A stretch of DNA of 44,274 bases from Faeciplasma sp964650705. Its GTDB lineage: Bacteria > Bacillota > Clostridia > Oscillospirales > Ruminococcaceae. Position numbers and translations under genes: made by a program. Under the pieces are notes generated by a model. The model searched no databases. It was not told the DNA's origin and saw nothing but the letters and a program-made list of their open reading frames with translations. Shown here in pieces: positions 8,127 through 16,760 of this stretch. Position 1 is the first letter of the stretch. Every line of letters starts with the position of its first letter. The stretch covers positions 1 through 44,274 of the forward strand of contig CAZYUJ010000013.1 of NCBI GenBank assembly GCA_964650705.1, given 5' to 3'.

Positions 8127-9470
8127 ATGAATCCAAAACGCTTGATAATATGCTTTGCTTGCGCGTTTGCAATAGCTGTGGCAGTGGGCGTTGCCCTGAG
8201 GATCGACAGAACTCCGGGCGAGCTCCCCGTTGACGGCACACCCGAGGTCACGACGACCGCCCCCGAGGTTACGGCCGAGCCGGATATCACAACGACCGAG
8301 CCGACCTCCGGGGAAGAAGTGACTACCCAGCCCACAGAACCCGAACCGGAAGAGATCACAACTTCGGTCAGCGAAGAGCCTGTTCCCGAAGAGCCTGTAT
8401 ACCCCGAAGATGCAACCGTCAGAATATGTATCGGCGGCGACACTTCTATCGACTCGGAGTTTGCCGACATCGCATATCAAAAGGGTGTTGACTATCCTTG
8501 GGCAGAGATAAGCGAGCTGATGAATGAGGCTGACCTTTCGATAGTAAACCTTGAGACCTGCGTAAGTACAAGAGGTGTATCCGAAAAGAAGGAAGGCTTC
8601 GGCTTCCGCACACCGCCCGATATGTTAGAAGGCTTCGTTAACGCAGGGATCGATCTTGTCAACCTTGCGAACAACCACACCCGCGATTTCGGATATGATG
8701 CTCTTTTGGATACATTCATGCATCTTTCGGAATACGGAATAGATTACTTCGGTGCGGGAAATGATTATGATGAAGCCGCAGGGCTGGTGATAAAGGAAGT
8801 TAACGGTGTCAAGGTCGGATTTACGGGCTGTAACCGTGTTTGGCTGCCTGATTCCTATGCCGCCGCAGAGGGGTACGCAGGGATCAACCAAGTTCATTCC
8901 CTGAGCGACGCACGCACACAGGCATATTTGGAAAAGATAAAGGAGTATGACTCACAGTGTGATGTTCTGATAGTATTCTTGCACTATGGAACCGAAGAAG
9001 TTTTTGAAGTTACCTCATATCAGAAAAGTATGTCGAAGGCGCTGATAGATGCAGGGGCAGACATGGTCATGGGCGGACATTCACACACGCTCCAGCCCAT
9101 CGAGTTCTATAACGGCAAGCCGATATTCTATTCGATCGGAAACCTCATCTTCTGGCACGTTGATGACGATATCGACGGCTTGACAGTCATCTTCGACATA
9201 ACGGTTAATAAAGACGGCTTCGTTTCGCTCCGAGTTCACCCTCTTTTCATCAAGCACTATAAGGTATACCGCCTAAGTCAGACTCACGAAAGATACTCCC
9301 AGATAATTGATCTGATGAATACTCTTTGTAACCCTTATGGCTACGCCTTTGATTTTGACGGAAATATGATCGAGTACGTTCCGCCCGTTGTTGAGGAAAA
9401 CGTGACAGACGATCCCGTTTCGGACGGCGAAGAGGTCGTTATGGAAGAGGAATCTGTCGAAGCAGAGTAA
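8127..9470 (+). CDS. CapA-family membrane-anchored metallophosphatase-like protein
   Basis: The 447-residue protein has an N-terminal membrane anchor or signal (about residues 5-24), then a Thr/Glu/Pro-rich linker of some 65 residues, then a CapA (PgsA-type polyglutamate synthesis) domain. Domain motifs include GGDTSID, VNLETCVS, NLANNHTRDFG, FLHYGTEE and MVMGGHSHTLQP, with SIGNLIFW near the end. The Asp, Asn-His and GHSH residues are the metal ligands of this calcineurin-like family. CapA proteins act in poly-gamma-glutamate capsule synthesis, but many clostridial homologues stand alone without capB/capC, as here, and their substrate is unknown. The protein should face outward, tethered by the linker. 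A short acidic C-terminal tail follows the domain. GAGGTG lies before the ATG. Confidence 0.85.
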   Translation: MNPKRLIICFACAFAIAVAVGVALRIDRTPGELPVDGTPEVTTTAPEVTAEPDITTTEPTSGEEVTTQPTEPEPEEITTSVSEEPVPEEPVYPEDATVRICIGGDTSIDSEFADIAYQKGVDYPWAEISELMNEADLSIVNLETCVSTRGVSEKKEGFGFRTPPDMLEGFVNAGIDLVNLANNHTRDFGYDALLDTFMHLSEYGIDYFGAGNDYDEAAGLVIKEVNGVKVGFTGCNRVWLPDSYAAAEGYAGINQVHSLSDARTQAYLEKIKEYDSQCDVLIVFLHYGTEEVFEVTSYQKSMSKALIDAGADMVMGGHSHTLQPIEFYNGKPIFYSIGNLIFWHVDDDIDGLTVIFDITVNKDGFVSLRVHPLFIKHYKVYRLSQTHERYSQIIDLMNTLCNPYGYAFDFDGNMIEYVPPVVEENVTDDPVSDGEEVVMEEESVEAE

Positions 9471-9523
9471 AAATTGCATAAAAAATAAGAGTTATAACGG
9501 CAAACAATCTTCAAAAATAATTA

Positions 9524-9552
9524 TTGATTTTGCATCAACTCTGTTTTATAAT
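9524..9552 (+). promoter_or_regulatory. Promoter of the guaA-type gene
   Basis: TTGATT (9524-9529), 17-nt spacer, TATAAT (9547-9552). The roughly 67-nt leader shows no purine riboswitch. Confidence 0.65.
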
Positions 9553-9625
9553 AATTAAGTAAAATATTTTGATCGGGCAAACCAACTTTTGGCGAAATCT
9601 ATTTTTGATTACTGGAGGAAAAAGT

Positions 9626-10606
9626 ATGGATTCAAATGTAAGACCTGAAACCATGGCAAGAATTACAACACCTGAGCTTGCAAACGCATTTATTGATGAA
9701 CAAGTTGCAGCAGTTCGCGAGCAAGTAGGCGACAAGAAGGTTTTGCTTGCGCTCTCGGGTGGTGTCGACTCGAGCGTTGTAGCAGCGCTTCTTATTAAAG
9801 CAACCGGCAAACAGCTTGTTTGCGTTCACGTTAATCACGGGCTTATGCGCAAGGGCGAAAGCGAACAGGTCATCGAAGTTTTCCGTGATCAGTTAGATGC
9901 TAACCTCATTTATATCGACGCTACAGACCGTTTCCTCGACAAATTAGCAGGAGTTGCAGAACCCGAAAAGAAGAGAAAGATAATCGGCAACGAATTTATC
10001 GTTGTGTTTGATGAAGAAGCAAGAAAGCTTGAAGGAATCTCCTTCCTTGCTCAGGGAACAATTTATCCCGATATCTTGGAATCGGACGGCGTTAAGGCTC
10101 ACCACAACGTCGGCGGTCTCCCCGAAGAAATGCAGTTTGAGCTTGTCGAGCCCGTTAAACTGCTTTATAAGGATGAGGTCAGAGTTGTCGGCAAGGCTTT
10201 GGGTCTTCCCTCCTCGATGGTTGACCGTCAGCCCTTCCCCGGCCCCGGATTGGGTGTCAGATGCTTGGGCGCTATCACAAGAGACAGACTTGAGGCACTC
10301 AGAGAGGCTGATGCTATCTTGCGTGAAGAATTCGACAAAAACGGACTTGCAGGCAAGGTCTGGCAGTACTTTATCGCTGTTCCCGATCTGAAGAGCGTCG
10401 GCGTTAAGGACGGCAAAAGATATGAAGGCTGGCCCGCGATCATCAGAGCTGTTAATACGACCGATGCCATGACTGCTACTATCGAAGAGATCCCCTACTC
10501 GCTCTTGCACCACATCACCGACCGTATCACCCACGAGGTTGACGGCATTAACAGAGTTTTGTTAGACTTGACTCCCAAGCCTATCGGAACTATCGAGTGG
10601 GAATAA
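9626..10606 (+). CDS. guaA: GMP synthase, ATP-pyrophosphatase subunit without amidotransferase domain
   Basis: The 326-residue product aligns only to the C-terminal two-thirds of bacterial GuaA. It has the PP-loop SGGVDSS (44-50), then VHVNHGLMRKGES, EKKRKIIGNEF, LAQGTIYPDI, SHHNVGGLPE-type sequence (here AHHNVGGLPEEM), RQPFPGPGLGVR, and the dimerisation domain ending KPIGTIEWE. It adenylates XMP and transfers ammonia to give GMP. Bacterial GuaA is normally about 510-525 residues with an N-terminal glutamine amidotransferase; here translation starts at ATG 9626, 7 nt after GGAGG, with no amidotransferase sequence upstream. The split arrangement resembles archaeal GuaAa/GuaAb. The glutaminase partner is not in the window. 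The purine permease gene follows, giving a purine-related context. Confidence 0.92.
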   Translation: MDSNVRPETMARITTPELANAFIDEQVAAVREQVGDKKVLLALSGGVDSSVVAALLIKATGKQLVCVHVNHGLMRKGESEQVIEVFRDQLDANLIYIDATDRFLDKLAGVAEPEKKRKIIGNEFIVVFDEEARKLEGISFLAQGTIYPDILESDGVKAHHNVGGLPEEMQFELVEPVKLLYKDEVRVVGKALGLPSSMVDRQPFPGPGLGVRCLGAITRDRLEALREADAILREEFDKNGLAGKVWQYFIAVPDLKSVGVKDGKRYEGWPAIIRAVNTTDAMTATIEEIPYSLLHHITDRITHEVDGINRVLLDLTPKPIGTIEWE

Positions 10607-10621
10607 TATCAACAGTATTCG

Positions 10622-10656
10622 AAGTGGCCCAAAAGCATTGCTTTTGAGCCGCTTTT
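10622..10656 (+). terminator. Intrinsic terminator of the guaA-type gene
   Basis: A long stem (about 15 pairs, one mismatch, 10622-10652) closes on a 3-nt loop and is followed by T residues. It separates guaA from the permease gene. Confidence 0.75.
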
Positions 10657-10697
10657 CGTTATAAAGGGAAATATCAACAACATTAAGGAGACACAAA

Positions 10698-12107
10698 ATG
10701 GAACGATTTTTCAAACTTAAGGAGCGAGGAACAACGGTCAAGACCGAGTTCATCGCCGGCATGACCACGTTCTTTGCGATGGTATACATATTGATGGTTA
10801 ACGCAAACATGTTTGCGGATCCGTTCGGTGACGGCTCGAACCCGTTGGGAGTTTCATACGGCGCGATATATATCGCAACCGCAATTTCCGCAATCATAGG
10901 AACTGTTTTGGCGGGATTGCTTGCCAATCTTCCTTTGGCTCAGGCAAGCGGAATGGGACTTAACGCCTTCTTCGTATATACCGTTTGCATCGGATTCGGA
11001 CTTTCCTATGCTAATGCATTGGTACTCATTCTTATCGAGGGTGTAACGTTCATTCTTCTCACGGTTACAGGCCTTCGCAAAAAGATCTTTGATGCTCTGC
11101 CGCATGCGGTGAGAGTTGCGATCCCGTCGGGTATCGGTTTGTTTATCGCTTTGCTGGGTCTTCAAAATGCAGGTATCGTCGTTCCCAGCAGCTCGACCTG
11201 TGTTGACCTCGCGTCATTTAACCTTCTCAATCAGAGCTGGGGCGACATCATGCCCATGATCGTAACCTTGTGCACGTTCCTTGCGATCGTCATCATGTCT
11301 CATAAGAATATAAAAGGCTCTGTGCTGATCGGCATATTGGGCGGTATGGGTCTTTATTATCTTCTCGGACTTACCGTTGACGGATTCTATGCGAATCTCA
11401 GCCTTAACATTATAAGCCCCATCCAGGCATTCAAGGAATTCGGCGAGATCTCGCTGTTCGCAGTATTTAAAGACGGCTTTGACTTCTCGGCTTATTCCGA
11501 AGCTCACGGAAACGCAAACCTTATCCTCACCATCGTTACGACCGCACTTGCATTCTGTATGGTCGATATGTTTGACACCCTCGGCACACTCTATGCCGCT
11601 TGTGAGCGTGCGGACCTTTTGGATGAAAAGGGCGAGCCTTTGAACATGAACGAAGGCATGCTTTCCGACGCTATCGCAACCACAACGGGTGCTATCTGCG
11701 GAACATCAACAGTCACCACCTTCAGCGAAGTTAACGCAGGTGTTGCCGCAGGAGGAAGAACCGGACTTACCTCTGTGTTCTGCGGAATATTCTTCTTTAT
11801 CGCAATGTTCTTAAGCCCTATCGCACAGATAATCCCCGGCTGTGCGACTGCTGCTGCGCTTATCTATGTCGGACTCCTTATGATGGGCTCCATCAAAAAC
11901 ATTGATTGGAACGACTTCAAGGTCTCTGTTCCCGCGTTTTTGACACTTGCAATAATGCCGTTCACATATAACATCTCCTATGGTATCGCTTTCGGACTTA
12001 TCTCCTATATCGTCATCAGCGTTTTCTGTGGCGATATCAAAAAGATAAAGGGCAGCTCCTGGGTCATCGCTGTGTTGTTTGTTGCAATGCTCCTTTTGAC
12101 ACACTAA
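10698..12107 (+). CDS. NCS2/AzgA-type purine permease (hypoxanthine/guanine/adenine)
   Basis: The 469-residue polytopic protein begins with FKLKERGTTVKTEFIAGMTT and FFAMVYILMVNANMF, the hallmark of the AzgA/PbuG branch of nucleobase transporters, followed by ASGMGLNAFFVYTVCIGFG and later VDMFDTLGTLYA and TSTVTTFSEVNAGVAAGGRT. Those segments contain the substrate- and proton-site residues of the family. It should import purine bases by proton symport for salvage. AAGGAG lies 8 nt before the ATG. It sits directly after the GMP synthase gene but behind a terminator, so it is probably transcribed separately. Exact base preference (PbuG-like hypoxanthine/guanine versus PbuO/adenine) cannot be read from sequence. 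Confidence 0.9.
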   Translation: MERFFKLKERGTTVKTEFIAGMTTFFAMVYILMVNANMFADPFGDGSNPLGVSYGAIYIATAISAIIGTVLAGLLANLPLAQASGMGLNAFFVYTVCIGFGLSYANALVLILIEGVTFILLTVTGLRKKIFDALPHAVRVAIPSGIGLFIALLGLQNAGIVVPSSSTCVDLASFNLLNQSWGDIMPMIVTLCTFLAIVIMSHKNIKGSVLIGILGGMGLYYLLGLTVDGFYANLSLNIISPIQAFKEFGEISLFAVFKDGFDFSAYSEAHGNANLILTIVTTALAFCMVDMFDTLGTLYAACERADLLDEKGEPLNMNEGMLSDAIATTTGAICGTSTVTTFSEVNAGVAAGGRTGLTSVFCGIFFFIAMFLSPIAQIIPGCATAAALIYVGLLMMGSIKNIDWNDFKVSVPAFLTLAIMPFTYNISYGIAFGLISYIVISVFCGDIKKIKGSSWVIAVLFVAMLLLTH

Positions 12108-12118
12108 AATGAAAAGCA

Positions 12119-12150
12119 AAAATCTCCCCGATTTGTTTCGGGGAGATTTT
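12119..12150. terminator. Bidirectional intrinsic terminator
   Basis: Perfect 12-bp stem (12119-12130 with 12139-12150) with A- and T-rich flanks, between the convergent permease and GH79-like genes. Confidence 0.88.
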
Positions 12151-12172
12151 TATATTATAGCAACTACAAGAA

Positions 12173-13675
12173 TTAAATGACAAAGAATGTGCAGGTTGCG
12201 GGTTCAAGTTCAACCTCACCCTTAGGCTGATGCACGCCCTTAAGCTCAGGCAATTCATCATTTTCGCCCAAAGAGAGTGCTGTGCCGTTGAGCTGCATCT
12301 TGCGGCTTCTGACCTTGCCGTCACCCGAAAGGGTGTAGCGTTCAGCGTCCTTTGGAAGTGTGACCTTTGTGGTCTCGGTCAAAGAGTTATTGATGACAAG
12401 GTATACATATCCCTCTTCGCCGTCCTTGCGGGAATGGCAATAAACGTGTGCGCCTTCGCGGATCTCTTCGCCCGTCGCATACACCTTGTTGCCCATCAAG
12501 CGGTTCCACAAAAGAACTGCGAAATAGTTGGGTCTTGGCTCGAATGTGCCGTGCTTGAGATAGCCATAGTCAGAGGAAGCAAGTGTGTTGTGGAAGATGA
12601 TTCCGTCGGTTAATGTGCAGAATCCGCCGAGCTCGTTAAGAGTTCTTGTTACGTCCATATAGGTCGATGCCCAAGTGTTGCCGCCGCAGCCTGCGTCACC
12701 CGATTCGGTAACCCAGATCTGTCCGCCCGGAACGTATCTGTCGCGGCGTGCAAGATACTGTTTGGTGCAGCTCGAAGCTACTGCCAAATAGTTTTCGGTG
12801 AAGGCTGCTTCTGCCGGCCAGTGGCCGCCCATTGCGGCACCGCGCTCGGAAACACCGTTATAATAGTGATAGCTGAAAACATCGCACTTTTCGTTGTAAT
12901 CGCCCAAAAGCTCTTCTGTGGTGATTATCTTCATGCCTGCTGCCATGCCGCCGCCTGCTTTATCCATTCCGAGTCCGAACATATCGATATCGCCGCAGGT
13001 ACAAGGGCCGACAAACAAGCATTCGGGATAGTTTTCTCTTAACCACTTGCCGAAAAGCTCGTGATCTCTGGCATGGTCTTCGGGAGTATATCCCTTCGGA
13101 AGACCGCTGATGCTCATAAGGTTAGGCTCGTTTGTAAATTCGGCGGCATTGATCGGAACACCGTATTCCTTTGAGGTTCTGAACAAAAGCTCAGCCTGCT
13201 CAGGGTTCCAGGGTTCGTCAGCAGAGTGGTTGCCGGGGCAGTTTGCAACGGAAACCAAAAGCTTGCCGTCAACAGCCTTTACAAAGTCCAAAAGATCAAG
13301 CCACTGCTCCTTGGTCAAAAGGTTCTGATAGCCTTCGGGAACGACACCGTTTGTGTGACCGTCAAAGTCATAATAGGTCTTGTTAGCCCAAGTTCCCGAT
13401 ACTCTGACCCAAGCGCTTCCCAATTCTCTGGCAAGCTTTATCAAGCGGGGATTCGTCGAGTCGATAGGGGGATACATCTGTTGAAGATTGCCCATATCCG
13501 ACCAGTCAAGGATCATGGGGAAGGGTTCGGTTCCGTCAACCTGTGCATCGGTATAAGCCTTCCAGAAGGTGCCGCCCGTAACCTCGGTCATCTCGACGTT
13601 ATAAGAAACCAAACGGTCGTCAACTGTCCTTAAAAGCGTCAGCTTTTCGGGAGCGATTTTAACTAATTCAGACAT
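12173..13675 (-). CDS. Cytoplasmic glycoside hydrolase, GH79-like (clan A)
   Basis: The 500-residue protein lacks a signal peptide. It has a clan GH-A TIM-barrel pattern: WVRVSGTWANKTYY (about 89-102), the acid/base motif TNEPN (181-185, Glu183) and the nucleophile motif WVTESGD (321-327, Glu324), then a beta-rich C-terminal domain. Order and spacing recall GH79 (heparanase and beta-glucuronidase family), with GH39 as the alternative. If GH79-like, it would remove glucuronic or methylglucuronic acid from imported oligosaccharides, which fits the CE15 glucuronoyl esterase elsewhere in the window. It starts at ATG 13675 after a GGAG site and has its own promoter. The family is moderately certain; the substrate is inference. 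Confidence 0.7.
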   Translation of the reverse strand: MSELVKIAPEKLTLLRTVDDRLVSYNVEMTEVTGGTFWKAYTDAQVDGTEPFPMILDWSDMGNLQQMYPPIDSTNPRLIKLARELGSAWVRVSGTWANKTYYDFDGHTNGVVPEGYQNLLTKEQWLDLLDFVKAVDGKLLVSVANCPGNHSADEPWNPEQAELLFRTSKEYGVPINAAEFTNEPNLMSISGLPKGYTPEDHARDHELFGKWLRENYPECLFVGPCTCGDIDMFGLGMDKAGGGMAAGMKIITTEELLGDYNEKCDVFSYHYYNGVSERGAAMGGHWPAEAAFTENYLAVASSCTKQYLARRDRYVPGGQIWVTESGDAGCGGNTWASTYMDVTRTLNELGGFCTLTDGIIFHNTLASSDYGYLKHGTFEPRPNYFAVLLWNRLMGNKVYATGEEIREGAHVYCHSRKDGEEGYVYLVINNSLTETTKVTLPKDAERYTLSGDGKVRSRKMQLNGTALSLGENDELPELKGVHQPKGEVELEPATCTFFVI

Positions 13676-13710
13676 TTTAAACTCTCCTTTTTAAGTTTTT
13701 GATCATCTAT

Positions 13711-13739
13711 ATTATATATCCGTTTTTTCTCTGCCGCAA
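13711..13739 (-). promoter_or_regulatory. Promoter of the GH79-like gene
   Basis: Minus-strand TTGCGG (13739-13734), 17-nt spacer, TATAAT (13716-13711). Confidence 0.6.
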
Positions 13740-13812
13740 GGAACAAACTGCCCCAAATGTGTCACCAAAGCACAAAATTTGAACAGAAAAATTGCGCATT
13801 TAGCATAGCCGA

Positions 13813-14403
13813 TCAGCGATAGAACCCCCTTAGCCTTATTATCCGCCGAGGAAGCCCGGGATATATCGTTGACTGATATTGATCGTCGTTATAAAGCTCT
13901 TTTGAGGTTCTGCCTGTTATAAGAGCTTCTCGCTTTCCGCTTCCGTCAAGAGACGGCGCAAACCCTGTGATAATGCCCGTGTGACGCCAAACGCTCCCGT
14001 TGGAAAACTGAATGATATCACCTTCTTCAAAGAGATCGTCGCCGAGATCAAGGTTGCGATATGGGACGGCGTCCCCTGTCGGGCCGATATAAGCATTTGA
14101 TATGATGAAGTTATAGAGCTCTCCGACGCCCGACCATGAGGATGAGCGATTGAAGGCATCTCTGAAATACCACCCTCGTGAGGAGATGCCGCCCACTCCC
14201 GGGTCAAGCATCGGGCTGCCCCCTGCTAAAATGGCGTGTGAGACAAAATTTGTACAGTCATAGCTATCAAAAGATATTTCCGAGAAATCGAGATAATTTG
14301 CTATTTCGGGATTTCCGCTCCGAGGGCTTGACTTGTTGAAATTCCCTCTGACCCACAATACCATTGCACGCTTGTCTATGTAGTATAACAGCTTTCCGAA
14401 CAC
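13813..14403 (-). CDS. Amidase_6 domain protein (putative papain-like amidase)
   Basis: About 196 residues matching the putative amidase domain common in sporulating Firmicutes: YYIDKRAMVLWVRG, then the cysteine motif SYDCTNFVSHAILAGG (Cys50 from the chosen start), GWYFRDAF...SSSWSGV, then EEGDIIQFSNGSVWRHTGII with the likely catalytic His. The fold is NlpC/P60-like; substrates are probably peptidoglycan peptides or other amides, but none is established. Start choice: an ATG at 14421 has no ribosome site, whereas the GTG at 14403 follows AGAGGG by 7 nt and begins exactly where the family begins, so GTG is preferred. There is no signal peptide. It is divergent from the HAD-M32 gene. Confidence 0.7.
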   Translation of the reverse strand: MFGKLLYYIDKRAMVLWVRGNFNKSSPRSGNPEIANYLDFSEISFDSYDCTNFVSHAILAGGSPMLDPGVGGISSRGWYFRDAFNRSSSWSGVGELYNFIISNAYIGPTGDAVPYRNLDLGDDLFEEGDIIQFSNGSVWRHTGIITGFAPSLDGSGKREALITGRTSKELYNDDQYQSTIYPGLPRRIIRLRGFYR

Positions 14404-14470
14404 GTTAAGACCCTCTTTCATTTTCTTATTAAACAATATGTGAAAATATTTGCTTTATTCTTTGTATTGC

Positions 14471-14500
14471 TTGCCAAGACCGAGGGAGATGATGTATAAT
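14471..14500 (+). promoter_or_regulatory. Promoter of the HAD-M32 gene
   Basis: TTGCCA (14471-14476), 18-nt spacer, TATAAT (14495-14500), followed by GGAG at 14511 and ATG at 14523. Confidence 0.55.
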
Positions 14501-14522
14501 AGATTAGATTGGAGTTGATTTG

Positions 14523-16748
14523 ATGCTCACAAACAAAAAACTCATAATTTTCGACCTTGACGGAACGCTTATTGATTCGATAGGCGTTTGGAACAAGGTC
14601 GATGAGACCATTATCGAGCGCATCAGACGGGACGGCGGCAAAGGTATTCAAAACATTCAAAAGGAGCGTGACGAGGCGCTCAGCCGATACCGCGATTTTG
14701 GAAACCCGTATCTCGAGTATTACCGCTTTTTGAAGGAAAAATACAGCGCACGGGAAAGTGCTGAGGAGATATCCCAAATGCGTAAAGCTCTTGCACAAAA
14801 GATGATCGAGCTAGAAGTTGACTATAAGCCCAACGCTCCCGAGGTCATCAAGGCGCTTCACGCAGGCGGCTTCACCCTTGCCATTGCGAGCACAACTCGG
14901 AAAATGAACATGGAGATATATCGGACTGTCAACCGAAACATTTTGGATAAGGCTCCGCTTGATGATTATTTCTCAGCGATATATACTCACGAAGACGCAA
15001 AGAACATCAAGCCCGACCCGGAGATACATAATCGGCTGATGCAGGAGTTCGGTGTTTTGCCGAGCGAGTGCCTTGTGTTCGAGGATTCGCTGGTCGGCGC
15101 CATGGCGGCAAAAAACGCGGGCATCCCATTGTGTGTCGTATATGACAAGCATTCGGACGGTGACCGCGAGAAGCTTGATTCACTTGCGGACTATGCGATA
15201 AATGATTTTGGCGAAGTTTTAAATCAAATTAAGAAAGGACAATATATTATGACACTTAACGAAGCAATAACGAAGCTTAACGAGCTTGAAACAAAAATGT
15301 ATGCATTTAACTGTGCCTCCTCGGCACTCTATTTGGACGGCGTTACCGTTGCGCCCAAGGAAACCTCTGAGGGAAGAGGCATAGCGCTCGGCATTTTGGC
15401 GGGCGAAAGCCACAAGCTGTTTTCTGCGCCCGAAGTAGGCGAGCTTTTGGACTTTCTTTGTTCCAATAAGGACGAGCTTGACGAGCCCACCAAGCGCAGA
15501 GCAGAAATTTTGATGCGTGATTATAAGATGCTTTCAAAGATCCCTGCTGAGGAATATATGGAATATGCACGGCTCACAAACGATGCAAGTGACGTTTGGC
15601 ACAAGGCAAAGGAAACAAACGACTTCGAGCTTTTCGCACCCTATTTGGAAAAGCTCGTCGAGTTCAACATCAAGTTTGCGGCATATTATGATCCGAATAA
15701 GCTCCCTTATGATGCGCTTTTGAACGAATATGAGCGCGGAGCGGACATGGTTTATCTTGATAACTTCTTCGGCACGTTAAGAGAAAAGCTTGTTCCCGTT
15801 ATCAAGGCGATCTCGCAAAAGCCCCAGATCGACGACAGCTTTTTGCACAAGCACTATCCCGCGGAAACTCAGCGTAAGTTTTCCGATTATTTGATGGAAG
15901 TTATGAATCTTGACAGACTTCACTGTACTATCGGAGAGACCGAGCATCCCTTTACCCTTAACTTCAACACTCAGGACGTTCGAATCACCACAAACTATTG
16001 CGAAGATTCGCTCGCTGATTCTATGTATTCCGTCATCCACGAGGGCGGACACGCTTTGTATGAGCTCGGGGTTGACCCGAAGTTTGACTATACCTGCCTT
16101 GCAGGCGGTGTTTCGATGGGCGTTCACGAAAGCCAGTCAAGATTCTATGAAAACATCATCGGAAGAAGCGAAGCTTTTGTCAAGGCTATCTTCCCGAAGG
16201 TTAAGGAGTTCTTCCCCGAACAGCTCGACGGAGTTGATGCTGAAATGTTCTATAAGGCGATCAACAAGGCTGAGCCCTCGCTGATCCGTACAGAAGCCGA
16301 CGAGCTCACCTATTGCTTCCACGTTATGATCAGATATGAGATAGAAAAGAAGCTCATTTCCCGTGAGCTTGCGGTCAAGGACATTCCCACAGAGTGGAAC
16401 AGACTTTATAAGGAATATCTTGGCGTTGACGTCCCCGACGACACCAGAGGATGCTTACAGGACAGTCATTGGTCCGGCGGAAGCTTCGGTTACTTCCCCT
16501 CTTACGCTTTGGGAAGCGCTTACGGCGCACAGATGCTTTCAAAGATGGAGAGCGAGATCAGCGTTTGGGATGACGTTTCAAAGGGCGACATCTCGGGCGT
16601 TACAGCTTGGTTGAAGGAAAACGTTCACAAGTACGGCAGCTTGAAGGAGCCCGGCGAGATCGTCAAGTCCGCTTGCGGCGGCGAGTTCGACCCGAACTTC
16701 TATACCGATTATCTTAAAAACAAGTTCACGAAGCTTTATGACTTGTGA
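14523..16748 (+). CDS. HAD-family hydrolase fused in frame to an M32 carboxypeptidase
   Basis: One open frame encodes two enzymes. Residues 1-235 are a HAD phosphatase of the beta-phosphoglucomutase/phosphatase-like type: FDLDGTLIDS (Asp11, Asp13), IASTTRK, KPDPEI and VFEDSLVGAMAAKNAGI. From about residue 243 it is a complete Taq-type carboxypeptidase (family M32) with HEGGH (506-510), HESQSRFYEN and the C-terminal family blocks SGGSFGYFPSYALG. M32 enzymes are about 500 residues and usually separate. The junction is a lysine-rich stretch with no stop codon, and an AAAGGA site precedes an internal ATG at 15249, so both a fusion and a free carboxypeptidase may be made. The nitrilase gene follows after 12 bp. 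Domain calls are firm; whether the fusion is made is open. Confidence 0.88.
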   Translation: MLTNKKLIIFDLDGTLIDSIGVWNKVDETIIERIRRDGGKGIQNIQKERDEALSRYRDFGNPYLEYYRFLKEKYSARESAEEISQMRKALAQKMIELEVDYKPNAPEVIKALHAGGFTLAIASTTRKMNMEIYRTVNRNILDKAPLDDYFSAIYTHEDAKNIKPDPEIHNRLMQEFGVLPSECLVFEDSLVGAMAAKNAGIPLCVVYDKHSDGDREKLDSLADYAINDFGEVLNQIKKGQYIMTLNEAITKLNELETKMYAFNCASSALYLDGVTVAPKETSEGRGIALGILAGESHKLFSAPEVGELLDFLCSNKDELDEPTKRRAEILMRDYKMLSKIPAEEYMEYARLTNDASDVWHKAKETNDFELFAPYLEKLVEFNIKFAAYYDPNKLPYDALLNEYERGADMVYLDNFFGTLREKLVPVIKAISQKPQIDDSFLHKHYPAETQRKFSDYLMEVMNLDRLHCTIGETEHPFTLNFNTQDVRITTNYCEDSLADSMYSVIHEGGHALYELGVDPKFDYTCLAGGVSMGVHESQSRFYENIIGRSEAFVKAIFPKVKEFFPEQLDGVDAEMFYKAINKAEPSLIRTEADELTYCFHVMIRYEIEKKLISRELAVKDIPTEWNRLYKEYLGVDVPDDTRGCLQDSHWSGGSFGYFPSYALGSAYGAQMLSKMESEISVWDDVSKGDISGVTAWLKENVHKYGSLKEPGEIVKSACGGEFDPNFYTDYLKNKFTKLYDL
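15234..15251 (+). promoter_or_regulatory. Internal ribosome site and start codon of the M32 carboxypeptidase
   Basis: AAAGGA (15234-15239), a 9-nt spacer and ATG (15249-15251) inside the fused frame. The ATG opens MTLNEAITKLNELE, the natural N terminus of M32 proteins, giving a 499-residue free enzyme (15249-16748) with HEGGH at residues 264-268. Confidence 0.7.
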
Positions 16749-16760
16749 TCGAGGAACAGT

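Noticed and set aside
7842..8480. Minus-strand frame of about 210 codons across the GC-rich spacer and the start of the CapA-like gene
   Set aside because: It overlaps the CapA-like coding region and a terminator, has low-complexity composition and matches no family.
9471..9625. Possible purine riboswitch before the GMP synthase gene
   Set aside because: The leader is short and lacks the conserved guanine/adenine aptamer loops. The gap before the permease (10607-10697) holds only a terminator.
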